Positions 1-10,834 of a DNA stretch of 64,000 bases are shown here, piece by piece. A program made the position numbers and the translations under genes. The notes beneath the pieces are model-generated. The model ran no database searches, was not told the origin of the DNA, and saw nothing but the letters and a program-made list of their open reading frames with translations. The DNA is taken from contig NC_089391.1 of assembly GCF_003171515.1 (NCBI RefSeq), forward strand, positions 4,464,001 to 4,528,000. Direction: 5' to 3'. This stretch comes from Pyrenophora tritici-repentis. Taxonomy: Eukaryota > Ascomycota > Dothideomycetes > Pleosporales > Pleosporaceae. The number at the start of each line of letters is the position of its first letter. Position 1 is the first letter of the stretch.

Positions 1-166
1 GAGGGTTTTGCAGTTGGTAAAGGACCTGGAACTGGACAGTGATTTGAGCAAGTACAAGGTTGGCAAGGATCAGATTCCGATTATCACGGAGCGAGCTACT
101 GGGGGGCAGAAGGAGGGCCAAGTTTATGAGGCTGTGGAGGGTTTGGTCAAAGGGCTTTTTGCTTGA
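1..166 (+). CDS. C-terminal end of a probable iron-containing alcohol dehydrogenase (partial)
   Basis: The gene is cut by the left edge of the window, leaving an open frame from base 2 to a TGA at 164-166, about 54 residues. The tail reads KDQIPIITERATGG and closes with YEAVEGLVKGLFA. This resembles the C-terminal helical end of fungal type III (iron-dependent) alcohol dehydrogenases and maleylacetate-reductase-like enzymes, from memory of the family. None of the metal or cofactor motifs lie in the visible part, so the family call is tentative. Nothing else can be said about function from this fragment. Confidence 0.45.
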   Translation, partial: RVLQLVKDLELDSDLSKYKVGKDQIPIITERATGGQKEGQVYEAVEGLVKGLFA

Positions 167-593
167 CTGGCGGGGAAGGGGAGGTTGTGAGGGGTTTTGT
201 TAATGAGAGTTTGTATATTGATTGCGGTAACAAAGAGTGTCTCGAGATCCATAGGTAGCTCAGATCAAGGACATGAGTGATGGCTAGGTACATTTTAAGG
301 CCAGGAGGACGTCAGTACATTATGTAGCTATTTCCAAACCGTACGTAACTGCATGTAGCTATTCCAACAATGCTTCGAACATACGATCCCACTACATGAA
401 GCTTATATACGCCTCCCGGACATAGACAGTGTCAGTTCCATGTTCGGTCGAGAGTAGGCAGGAAACTCCGCGCTGAAGCCCCACTTTCGGCGGAATGTTC
501 CACCGCCCAAAATTTCGGGCTACCCAGAACTTTCTTGCGCATCTCGTGTTCAAGCAACAACAACCCCTCTACCACCTCAATTACTTGGAAATT
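167..593. other. Intergenic region upstream of RRP8
   Basis: This stretch holds the 3' flank of the preceding gene and the promoter of RRP8. No open frame or repeat of note was seen. Confidence 0.5.
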
Positions 594-2306
594 ATGTTCT
601 CAGTACCCGGCTGGAACGTTGCCGCGCAGGTTAAGACTCAGGTCGAAGCGCCAAAGCCAAAAGAATCAAAACCGGGAAAAAAGGCGCAGAAGCGGAAAGA
701 AAAGCGAGAGGAGCAACAGGTGAATGCAGATAATTTAGCAGAGCAATGGGAAAGCATCGCGAGTGGCAAGGGTAGTGAGGTGGTGAAGACACAGAAGGCT
801 GAGGCGAAGGATGTAGAATTCACAGATGAGGCGGCGCAAGAGAAGCGCGGAAAGAAGAGGAAGAGAGGGAAGGCTGGCGGTAACAAAGACAAGAGGCAGG
901 GAGAAGACGGCGCAAAAGATTCAGAGACAGAGGATGCGACGGCAGCAGATGATACAAAGGCTAGCCCTGCGAAGCCTGCCACAGACAAACCTACAACCGC
1001 CGATGCTGAATCCAAACGCGACAAGAAGAAGCGCAAGAAGGAGTCCAAGGCAGATAAACTACTGGCTGCAAATGCGAATGATACGGCCTCTACCCCCGCA
1101 GCTCCAACCCTCGAGAATCTCCTTCCCGAACCAAAGGGCCTAACTCCCCTCCAACGCTCAATGCGTAGCAAGCTTGCCAGCGCCCGCTTCCGCCACCTAA
1201 ACGAAGCGCTTTATACCAAGCCCTCCGCTGACAGCGCTTCTCTCTTCAAGGAAGACCCCTCCATGTTCGAAGACTACCACCGCGGTTTTGCGCAGCAAGT
1301 CGAAGTCTGGCCATCAAACCCTGTAGACAGCTATGTCAACAGCATACTAGTACGCAGCAAGCTACGGCCCAAGGACCAGCGAAGAGACCGAAGAGGACCA
1401 CCCAAGAACGCCGTTCGCCGAGGTCCTGGTTTCGAAGAAGAGGAAACCACCACTATCGCACCTCCCCGCGGCGACGCGAAACCCCTCCCCCGAGACCTTA
1501 AAGGCCACAGCACAATCGCCGACTTGGGCTGCGGCACAGCCTCCCTCTCCTACCGCCTCCAACCCCACCTCCAATCTCTAAACCTCACATTCCACTCCTT
1601 CGACCTCTCGCAGCCTACGGGCCCCTCCAAAAACCTCGTCACCGTCGCAGATATCAAGGCGCTTCCGCTCCCCGATAACTCGGTCGACGTAGCCATCTTC
1701 TGCCTCGCCCTCATGGGCACAAACTGGCTCGACTTCATCGACGAAGCATACCGCATCCTGCGCTGGAAAGGCGAATTGTGGGTTTCGGAAATCAAGTCGC
1801 GGTTCGGTCGCGTCGATAAGAAAAAGGGCGGTGTTCCTATAAACTCAATCGGCTCGCTGAAGAAGAATGTAGATAAGAAACTACTGAAACCGACGAAGAA
1901 ACAAAAAGCGGATAAGGCGCCTGCTGAAGGGCCGGAGGACTCGGAGGACGAGGCGGAGCTTGCGGTTGTGGTTGATGGGCAAGAGGGAAAGGACGGCACG
2001 GATGTATCTGCTTTCATCGACGTCCTGCGTAAGCGTGGCTTTGTGCTGGATGCGTTGCCAGAGAGGCCCGGTGATGCGATTGATCTGAGCAACAAGATGT
2101 TTGTCAAGATGCAATTTGTCAAGGCTGCGCATCCTAGCAAGGGCAAGAACGCAAGGGATGATCAGAAAGCTGGTGCAGTGGCGCAGAGAGGCGGAGGGAT
2201 GAAGTTTGGGCTCAAGGGAAAGAGGATGAGTGCTGTTGCTGACGAAGAAGAAGGGGATGAAAAAGAAAAAGCTGTGTTGAAGCCATGTCTGTATAAAATT
2301 AGGTAG
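594..2306 (+). CDS. RRP8: 25S rRNA adenine-N(1) methyltransferase Rrp8
   Basis: Rrp8 is a nucleolar SAM-dependent enzyme that makes m1A in 25S rRNA during large-subunit assembly. The single-exon product has about 570 residues. The N-terminal third is lysine-rich and low in complexity, as is usual for nucleolar proteins. It is followed by the family signature LTPLQRSMRSKLASARFR and by a Rossmann methyltransferase domain with motif I IADLGCGTAS near residue 306, then SVDVAIFCLALMGTNW and RILRWKGELWVSE. The frame is open upstream to an ATG at 495, but I chose the ATG at 594 because MFSVPGWNV matches the usual fungal Rrp8 start. It faces DDI1 tail to tail. Confidence 0.93.
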   Translation: MFSVPGWNVAAQVKTQVEAPKPKESKPGKKAQKRKEKREEQQVNADNLAEQWESIASGKGSEVVKTQKAEAKDVEFTDEAAQEKRGKKRKRGKAGGNKDKRQGEDGAKDSETEDATAADDTKASPAKPATDKPTTADAESKRDKKKRKKESKADKLLAANANDTASTPAAPTLENLLPEPKGLTPLQRSMRSKLASARFRHLNEALYTKPSADSASLFKEDPSMFEDYHRGFAQQVEVWPSNPVDSYVNSILVRSKLRPKDQRRDRRGPPKNAVRRGPGFEEEETTTIAPPRGDAKPLPRDLKGHSTIADLGCGTASLSYRLQPHLQSLNLTFHSFDLSQPTGPSKNLVTVADIKALPLPDNSVDVAIFCLALMGTNWLDFIDEAYRILRWKGELWVSEIKSRFGRVDKKKGGVPINSIGSLKKNVDKKLLKPTKKQKADKAPAEGPEDSEDEAELAVVVDGQEGKDGTDVSAFIDVLRKRGFVLDALPERPGDAIDLSNKMFVKMQFVKAAHPSKGKNARDDQKAGAVAQRGGGMKFGLKGKRMSAVADEEEGDEKEKAVLKPCLYKIR

Positions 2307-2678
2307 AGAGATCCAAGTGGTCAAGGAGAGGAAGGAAAAGATTTTATTGAAGCCTTTGCTTCATTTGCATCTATCTAATTATCATGACCTCCCATATTGC
2401 GTGGAAAGGATGCGATTGTGCTTATATCCTTATCCCTACGTGTGAATAATACATGCCCGCTATCCATGATTTGTCATGAGCTCAATAAGGCCGTCGTCGT
2501 TGTCGTTGTCGTCGTCGTGCGTCTTCCCAGTACCGCTCTTGTAACCAAGCCGAGTACCGACGAGTGATTAGGAACTGCGCCGGGTCATCTTCGTCGATGC
2601 TTTCTATGTTCAGGGTAAGCAAGAGGCCAGGTAATGACTATGAAGATTTGCTGTTGGCTCCTTGTCCTCTCCTTCTTC
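2307..2678. other. Convergent 3' region between RRP8 and DDI1
   Basis: This is 372 bases between the stop codons of RRP8 (plus) and DDI1 (minus). It contains a short imperfect GTCGTC/GTTGTC trinucleotide run at about 2488-2518. No gene is supported. Confidence 0.5.
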
Positions 2679-4145
2679 CTACGAACCGAGAAGGAAACCC
2701 GCGGCAAGTTCGACATCGCCCCCGTACATCTCCAGCGCTTGCCTGGCTGCTAGCTCGCTGCAATGGAACATGCTCATCAGCTGTTGGACGTGCTCCCGAG
2801 GAAAGTTAAGTGGGGTTGGAGACGACAGGGGCGCCTTGGATGCATTGGACTGTGCTGCTTGCGGTTGTGCCGACTGAGCCGATTGAGACGATGACGATGA
2901 TGCAGCGTTGGAGGGACCAGCATGAGCAGAACCCTTGGGCCGCACTGCACCCGTCTTGGCACCGATTTCCTCTCCATTGGGACCAGAAACGGTAGGCTCG
3001 TTTAGCTCGGCCTCCTCGAAGCTCTTGGGAATCTCAGACTCGTGCAAGAAAGGTACTTCCTGACCTTCGAAGCATAGTGCGTTCTTCTCTAGATCAATCT
3101 TGGCGCGGTAGCGCTTGAGCATGTCCAAACCAAACAGCAGATCGACGTCCTTGCCTTCCATGACAGTGAAGGCGCACGGCATAACGGCACCTCCAATCTT
3201 GATCTCGGCGTGGTGCACACGACCCAGGATACGTGCCGTACCGACACCACGTGCCATACCGGCGTACCGTACGTCCATCAAACGCATGATTCCACACCGC
3301 TCTGCACAGTCGGGTGACATGATGGTGGCCTGGGCGCCGGAATCAACAAAGGCCTTGACGGGTACGCCATTGACTTCGGTGTTGACGTAGAGCATGTGCA
3401 CGCGTGTGAATACTGTTAGCAGTTAGTTATGGTTCAACATGATGGAGCACCCCGCGCCCCGCTTCAAGGCACGGGCAACGGAGGGTTTGTGCATACCTTC
3501 GGGGTTCTCATCGTAGGCCTTTTGCAGATTCTCGACGACGCGGTCCTGGCGGATAATGTCTTCAATCTTCCGTTGTGCCTCGACGTTGAAGGGGTCCTCG
3601 TTGAGCAGGGCGATCTGGTTCTGACGCTCGCGCTCAGATTCCTCTGCTTGTCGCTGTCGCATGGCGTACGTCTCTCTCCAGCGGGCAGCGTCGTTGACAG
3701 TAGCGGCGAGCTCGGGGTCGCCTTGACGCAGCTTATGCATCTGTTGCGGGTCGTTCAGGACGAGCTGGCGAACACCCTCTGGATCAGGCTGGGTAGGTCG
3801 TCCGGGTTGGTGAAGATTCCGGTTTGGTCGAGGTGCGGCGCGCATCACCACGGCCAACATCTCGCCATCCCTTATTCCGGCATCCTCTAGTGTTTGTGTT
3901 TCGATGGATACCGGCTGGCCGTTCAGGTAGAGGCTCTGTGACGCCGAAGGGAGGTTGGTGTCGGCCTCGATGAAGCCCTTGAGGTCCTTGATGGTGCTGC
4001 CTGGGGGCATTTCCAGCGTCAGCAGGTCCGTGTCGGACTGGGTGCCCGGCGCGGTGATGGATATGGTGACGCGAGGCCTGGAAGCGGCGGGTTAGCAGAG
4101 GGCTTGGAGTGGTCGCACAGCAACGGTTTCGGTACAAACTCACAT
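2679..4145 (-). CDS. DDI1: DNA damage-inducible protein 1, ubiquitin-shuttle aspartic protease
   Basis: Ddi1 brings ubiquitinated cargo to the proteasome and carries a retroviral-type aspartic protease fold. The model is complement(2679-3412, 3497-4077, 4144-4145), 438 residues. An N-terminal ubiquitin-like domain (about 1-80, beginning MPRVTISITAPG) is followed by a helical region. The protease domain has its catalytic motif FVDSGAQATIMSP with Asp near 218. A C-terminal UBA domain has MYGGDVELAAGFLL. The start codon is split by an intron: AT at 4145-4144 and G at 4077, with donor GTGAGT and acceptor TTCCAG. The second intron (3413-3496) has a CTAAC branch site. The frame stays open through all exons and the domain order matches the family exactly. 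Confidence 0.93.
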
Positions 4146-5383
4146 GGCGGTGTTCGTAGCGGGTCTTGGGGCGTATGCGGGTAAAACTGTAAGAGGCCAA
4201 AGAATGTAACACGGGTGGTGGTTGAGCTTTGGGTCGGGGTTGGATGGCGGGACAGCGGGATGAGTCGGGAGATTGTGTCTCGGTGCCGCGTTGCTTATAT
4301 GGCAGGACGCACTGGGCGACTCTCGTAGCAGGCAAGTGGGGAGCGCTGTGAGCCCGTCGTTCTCGCCGTGGGCCGATGTTTCTGATCGTGGGCTGGTGTT
4401 CCTACGCAGTGAAGGAAGGGCACAGTCGCCGCCTCGGGTCTGCTAAGAAGGGAATGGAACGCAGTGGAGCCGCAAAAACCCACGACGCGGATGAATCAGC
4501 GCGACGAGTGCACAGCCAGCAGCGTCATGTTGTGGGAGTATGGCGTAGGCCAACAGACGGGCAGACCGTCACCTGCAATATATCAGACCAGACGTCGGGC
4601 TGGGTGAGGGGCGTAGATGTTGACGCACACGAGCATAAGCGGGTAAGGAGGGGAGGGCAGGGCAGCACTGCACCAAGCACATCAAGTCCCTACCTCGTCG
4701 ACTGCACCGAGCGAGTCACCATCCTCATTGTCTGCTATGCCATGAGATACGACAGACCCGAGGTTATGCGCGCCTTGTCCACCATTCCACCATGGCCGCG
4801 GGGTTGCTGATATCGCCATCGCAACATTACAGCCCAACGACGTGGAAAATATTGAGGCCGGCATCGTCGACTCCACAGGACATGCAGGACAACTTCTGGC
4901 CACCAGCGCGCAGCATGTCTAGACCCAGTACCCTGCAACTGCAACCGGTCACCGGTGACTTGTACATCTGTAGCTTCATGTTGTGTGCGGTGCATCTCCC
5001 CACGACTCACCCCACGTATCGCCGGCGTCTGCGCGAGAGTGCAAGCAGAACAGTACCGGACAAAATAAAAAAGCAATCGCGAACATGAGAAATGACAGCA
5101 TGACCAACACGTCAGCGCAAAAACAAAACCCACCCCACATGTTTCATCTGATAACTGCCCATGACTATCGTGTGCATGTCCCGGGGCCGTCCTTCTCAGC
5201 CCTGACGCTACGATCTGCAGCGGCACTCGAAGCGAGCCGCTAGCAAAGGCGGGGGCTTAGTTAGAGTCTCGTGAACCTTTTCAGGCACCGCGAATCCTAC
5301 CAGCTCATCACAGCGCTTCCTCCTGCAGTGCCATCAATATACTCATCAATTGCTCCCGTCGCGCGTCGCTGAAAACCGCCAAG
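4146..5383. other. Intergenic region between DDI1 and the GNAT gene
   Basis: About 1.2 kb separates two divergently transcribed genes and probably contains both promoters. Several open frames of 60-160 codons cross it on both strands, but none has recognisable domains or sensible splice partners, so I see no supported gene. Confidence 0.45.
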
Positions 5384-6618
5384 ATGCCACGAGATTTATT
5401 AGCAGACAAGAAGACGCTGGATAGCATGCCCAAACTGTCAAGAACCCCAGAGACCGTCGCTAGCCCGGAACCCGTGGAGCAATCGTCGAATAGTCTGGTG
5501 CCGCACCGCAGCTCCCATATTGCCCAGGAGGAGAGGCTCAAACAGATGGGCGTCAGGCCTTACGCTTCGCTGCTCAATGTGGCCGACTTGGACGACTGCG
5601 ACTGGCTCGAGCATGCGGCTTTTGATCCTATTGAAGCTGCAACGCGGGAAAAGGTGAGGACCATTTGTCTCCTTCCGCCTTATCCTGATGAGGAAATCGC
5701 CTTCGCGGCTTGCTCCTTCTTTCTCTCTCAGTACTACCATTGGGCATCGTCAGGCATCGAGCAGTGCGCTCTGCTCCATTTTCCAGTTACTCGATTGAGT
5801 TCACTGCATTCTAGCTAGCTGTCTGTATATTGTCACTTGTCGTGTCTCATATTTATACGCCATTACGAGCGTTGTCCTACCGTCATGCGTCTTGATAATC
5901 ATAGCTCATCGATCGTGGCGCACATAACTAGACCACATGTAGTGAGATATCTTTTCTTCTTTCGGTGGCTTGTGTGACCCGCCCTTTCCTCGCACACATC
6001 TCCAATCACACCATCAACAACAAATCAGCCTTGCCTGAACCCTAGTACCTGAACCACGCCGCTAACCACACCTAGCTCGAATACCGTCTGCAAACATGCG
6101 GCGAACTCTGCAGCGGGCTCTTCTCATCGGCTTACCCCACCAACTCCGGCCCCCTGGGTGAACTTATCAAAACTCGATCTTTTCCTCACATAGACTCATC
6201 AGACAGCGATCGGAAGCGCGTGCTACTGGCCCATATCATCTCTACCAAGGCAAAGTCGCCCCTCGTTACCGATGACGCCATGGACTACCCCAAGGACTGG
6301 AAGACAAAGTACCAACTCGCCCCTAGTATAGGCCATAACGAGGATGGCCAGACAGTATGTCTTCACTCTCTTTGCGTTCACCCCAATTTTGCGCGCAAGG
6401 GGCTGGGTATGATTCTGCTGAAAAGTTACACGCAACGCATCAAGGACGCGGGAGTAGCCAGTCGCATAGCACTTATTTGCAGGGATCGCTATATACCATT
6501 TTATGAAAAGGCCGGGTTCAAGGAGGTTGGCCCGAGCAAGTGCCAGTATGGTGGTGGCAACTGGGTGGACATGGTGATGGATTTTGCGGACAGTGGAGAC
6601 GATGGGTGGGACCATTGA
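5384..6618 (+). CDS. GNAT-family N-acetyltransferase, arylalkylamine/polyamine type
   Basis: The model is 5384-5653 plus 6076-6618, 270 residues. Exon 1 has FDPIEAATREK and exon 2 continues LEYRLQTCGELCSGLF, the usual order in fungal arylalkylamine N-acetyltransferase (Paa1-like) proteins. The acetyl-CoA binding motif A is HSLCVHPNFARKGLGMILL. The final strands RDRYIPFYEKAGFKEVG are typical of GNAT enzymes. These enzymes transfer acetyl groups from acetyl-CoA to amines; the actual substrate cannot be read from the sequence. The intron is unusually long for this window (422 nt, donor GTGAGG, acceptor CCTAG). It keeps phase 0, and no extra exon is needed to complete the protein. Confidence 0.83.
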
Positions 6619-6748
6619 TTTCGAAACTGCCTTACACGACTCTAACGACGAAAAGATTTTCTAGCAATGCACATGAGCGTATAGCGGGGAGTTTACGAGT
6701 AGATTGGACAAAATCCTCATATATACATTAAATGTTTTATCACTCCAC

Positions 6749-9700
6749 TCAAACAAACTGCGTCCTATCCTCCCACCCTGGCTGCAACGCCTTGCCGTCA
6801 ATTGCCCCAAATCCAAACCCACTCTCATACCTGGCATACTCGAACAACCTCAGCGTATCCAGTTTAGCACCAGCGTCTGTCTGCGCCCACATCGCTACAC
6901 TCAGCGTATTCTCCCCCCGCATATTAAGAATGCCCGGAGGGGTAGGGAAGCGCGTCTGAGGCCCAATATGCGGCACGTACTTGCCATACTGATACCCATT
7001 CACAAAGATCATGACCCTTGCAACCGTGCCTTTTACAGCGCCAAGCTCAATACCAACAGGAACATCGAGATCGTCGTCGACATCAAGAGAGAAAGAAGTC
7101 GTAAACCAACGGATTCCCGCGCCCGTGACCCCATCGCTCACCGGACTCGCACTTTCCCAGCCCGAAGTATCGAAGCCGGGGAGATGCCACCCGAGCCGTT
7201 CACCATAGAGACCGCCTTCATTCAAGGAACCGCGGACAGGATCAATATTCCGATCCGCACCAGCGTTACCCTGTATTTTCCACTGCGAAAAGGAGAGTTT
7301 AGTTGCGTTTGCGCTGAGAAGCTGGGCGCCTAGAATACCGCGTGGGTTCTCGGCGCCGGCGGGGCCGGTGGAGGTTTGGTCGTGGCCTGTGTAGTCTGTT
7401 ATGACAGTGACGACGTTGTCTGTGTCCTTGAGCGTTATGTTTTTGAAAGATAGCAGGGCGGTGGTCGAAGTCAGCGATGCGTTGCCCGGCTGGAAACCGA
7501 TTGGTTGGCCGTTGAGCCATGCGTTCCAGCCTGCGGCTGCACCGCCTTGCACGGTGATGTTGAGGGAAGCTGCGGTTTTGCCGGAGAAGTACCCGCGGTA
7601 GATTTTGGCGCCGGCGTAGAACTTATAGTCGCTGCTGAAGAGGACTGGCAGGGTAAGGGGCTTCACGGGGCTTAGCGTCGTGGTCTTATTTGCGATGACC
7701 CAGTTGCTGTCGTCGTATGAGGGCTGGGTCTCCGGTGAGGATTCTGCGGCCTTGAAACTTGATAGGGCTGGGAGCTTGATTGTTCGATCTGCAGTTCCAG
7801 CGAGATTGGCAGTCAGAGACCCATATGGCGTCTTCGATGTAGTGAGATCTTTGCCATTCCATGTTATTGTATCGACGTTGGATCCTGCGTATACTTCGAT
7901 CGTGGTTGCGTTGGCGTTGTCACCAATGATGGCGACTTTGCCCCCAGAAGCACTGGCTGAACGAACCAGGTAAGGGCCAAGTACGAAGATCTGGTGGTCT
8001 GGAGTGACGTTCGGGTCGTTAGTCGTTGCTGGCGCAAAGAAGTTGTATGCCAATGGGATATCTAGGAAGTAAGCAAGAACACCGTTAGAAAACTCTACAA
8101 CTGTGGCCCCCTTCTTTTGGGTGTACGTAAAACGCGAGTAGGTGCCGTTTGTCGGTGCGCTCGCAATATTCGACTCCGCGCCGTACGTGTTGAAAGTAAG
8201 GTTCTGTTGCGACTTGAAAGCGAACTCTCCAGTCTGCCCTTCGCGCGTATAAAACACGATGACAGGTCGATCGAATAAACCATATGTAGCAATCTCAGCC
8301 GATGAGTAAAGCAACGTCTTGTTTCCCACATCGTAGTCAGTGACTACCCACCGGCTCTGCCGACCTGCAAGCTGCATGCTCGGAATTTTAACATTGCCCG
8401 CAGACGTCTTTACGGTTATCGAGAAGTCGGTCACTGCGCGCGTGCGAGTGTTGTTATTCTCCGCGAGGTAGAACCTAGCGTCTGTATCGCGGTTCTTGAG
8501 CTGCCAGGTCCAGATGGCAGTGTTGTCGACAGCGTTTGCAGTGCCATTGCTTTCCATCAACGTGTTGTGGAGGCCTTTGCTTACGCGAGTGAAGAGCGCG
8601 AGAAGCTTGTATTGTCTGAACTTGTTGCGAACTTCTCGTGTCTCGCGTAGTGGTGCGGCGTAATCGTACGAGGTATAGACCACAGGCGCGGCGAGATGGC
8701 CCCAATTCGTGCCACCGTATGCCTATATCAAATCAGCACAAAGATCGCGTGTGGCCTCCTCTGGTTCTAACGTACCATGTATAGGTTCAATAGTGAAGCA
8801 CGCTGCCCGATCAAGCCTTTGTAAAACACATCCGCAAACTCGGGGCTTTGCTCCGCTTGGCACTGGTCAAAGAAGTAACCGCCCCATGGCTGGAACCATC
8901 CACCTTCAAACTCTGGAAGGTACTCTGGCTGAGTAGGGGAGACGTCCTGGAACCACTGATAGTAGGTCCGCGGCAGGTTGAAACCAGTATCGAGGTTCGT
9001 GCAGCTCATGCCACCGGGGTAGCTGTCCAAGCCATAAATATTGACGGCGCCACCAACATTGTTATAGTCTGTAGACCAACTCTTCGATCTGAACCCTTTC
9101 TCATTATGCGTCAAGGGAACTACAATGCCGGCGTCCTTGAAAGCAGTCTTAAGCTGTTCCATGTAGACCACCAACGTGTTTTTTGGGTCGTAAACCGTTT
9201 CTTGCAACTCATTCTCAACTTGCGCTAGAATGACCGGCCCTCCATTGGTGATTTGGTTCTTTGCAATGATTTCACCTACTTCAGCAACCCATTCAGACCA
9301 TGCCTGGCGGTAAGTCTCATCTGAAGTCCTGTACTTGCCGCCACTTCCGTCGCTGGTCCATAATGCGAAGCCTCCACCATTAGTTTCGGCGTTGCAATAT
9401 GGCCCTGGTCGCGCAATCACGTAGAGCCCCGCTTCCTTTGCCAAGTCCAACAGATGTTGGATGTCCTTTGCAGGGGTTGTGAAGTCGTACACGCCTTTGA
9501 ACGGAGAATGATACGACCAGAAAAAGTAAATGCTGACAGCGTTCATGCCATTTGCCTTGAACTTTTGGAACACATCTAGCCATAGCTCAGGAACGGGGAG
9601 GCGCGCGTAGTCTGTAATTTACGGATACAGGGTCAGTAGAAATTACACCCTATGGTAGAAATAAAGGCTTACGAAATTCTCCGCTCATGACCATGACGCG

Positions 9701-9820
9701 TTCGCCATTGACCATGAGGGATCCATTATCCCATTCCACATCCGTCTGTACGCCATTACCTGTACCCAGCACGCTAGCAAACAGCGAAATGAAAGCTAAA
9801 ACAAAATGAACGAGTCTCAT
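6749..9820 (-). CDS. Secreted beta-galactosidase, glycoside hydrolase family 35
   Basis: The model is complement(6749-8722, 8776-9611, 9673-9820), 985 residues, close to the ~1000 of fungal LacA enzymes. It starts with a signal peptide (MRLVHFVLAFISLFASVLG). SGEFHYARLPVPELWLD opens the catalytic barrel, ILAQVENE carries the likely acid/base Glu (about 184) and YLPEFEGGW the likely nucleophile Glu (about 283). The long C-terminal part holds the beta-sandwich domains of family 35. It hydrolyses terminal beta-galactosides, probably in galactan side chains of pectin or arabinogalactan. It is divergent from the polygalacturonase and shares its promoter region. Both introns are short with good consensus. 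Confidence 0.93.
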
Positions 9821-10834
9821 GTTGACATCTGTCGTATAGGGGAAATCGTAGAAGGGACACCAGGCAACTTTCGCGACATGATGTCGTTCTTGAGCTCGGG
9901 CGAGACTTCCACATGCAATCCAGCCGCGGTTGGAGATCGCGCTTCGGCCCTATATGCCACGCGACGATATCATTGATGGTTTATTATTTGCCATGGATAA
10001 ATGTATACGCGGGGTAAATATGCAAGGTACTAGTGCCCCCAGGGAGACAACATTTGCGGGGGTACGTGGAGTAAGATCTGTCCGAAAGGCCGAGGTGTGT
10101 GCAAGAGACTGCAGTAGCGGAAGCTTTGCCGGAACGGGCAAGCTGGGAATTGCGCACGTAATCAAGGTCAACTTCACAAACATAAGCTGGTTGACAGTAG
10201 TGAAGTCATGGTCAATTTCAATACTAATCGAGCCAAAACGAGGCCTTCGGAAATAAATTTCCCTGTGGCAATCAGGTCCTACGGATAGACTAGTGACCTA
10301 TCCACTTTTGTGGACCTCTGGAACTACCTCGGCCGATTAGGGGTTCTTGTTCCCATGCTCGCCTCCAGCACTATGGGCCGTAGCCATCACCACGCATGTC
10401 AAGCCTCGTGGTTCCCGCAAGGCCCGGTACTAGTCAGGTGGTCACATTCCACAATCTACCTATTTCTACAGGAGTCTAAACAATGCGCCACTGCTACTTC
10501 ACTCATTGGAGGAAGTTTTGACGCACCGATGAGAATCGACTCAAGTGGCTGCCACCTACTCATTTCACGTGTCGTGAGGCCCACTTATTGGAGGAGTTTT
10601 GAAACAGCCACTTTCTCTTCGCTATTTGCGAAGGAGAGATTCGCGCCGGAAAATTTTGAACGCATCAACCGCATCGCTGGATACATGTCGATCCGGTGGC
10701 TTGGACATCAATCTCTGGGAATTCCAGACCCCTAAATAATGTATATATATGTGGAGATACAAGCACATAGCCAAGTAGCCAAGCGCATCCTTCATACATT
10801 CAAGCTTCTCTTCAGTATCAGACTCATCTTTAAA
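9821..10834. promoter_or_regulatory. Shared divergent promoter region of GH35 and GH28 genes
   Basis: About 1 kb lies between the start codons of the beta-galactosidase (minus) and the polygalacturonase (plus). Open frames within it have no recognisable domains. Two plus-strand GCGGGG sites, at 10009-10014 and 10056-10061, fit SYGGRG, the consensus of the carbon-repression factor CreA/Cre1. Binding is inference; such short matches also occur by chance. Confidence 0.4.
10742..10750 (+). promoter_or_regulatory. TATA-like element of the polygalacturonase gene
   Basis: An alternating TATATATAT tract sits about 85-93 bases upstream of the polygalacturonase start codon, a reasonable place for a core promoter element. 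Confidence 0.45.

Noticed and set aside
495..593. Upstream start of RRP8 adding 33 residues
   Set aside because: The extra residues do not resemble Rrp8, while MFSVPGWNV at 594 matches the usual fungal start.
4682..5226. Overlapping open frames on both strands between DDI1 and the acetyltransferase
   Set aside because: No domain, signal peptide or splice partners; composition is like non-coding GC-rich promoter DNA.
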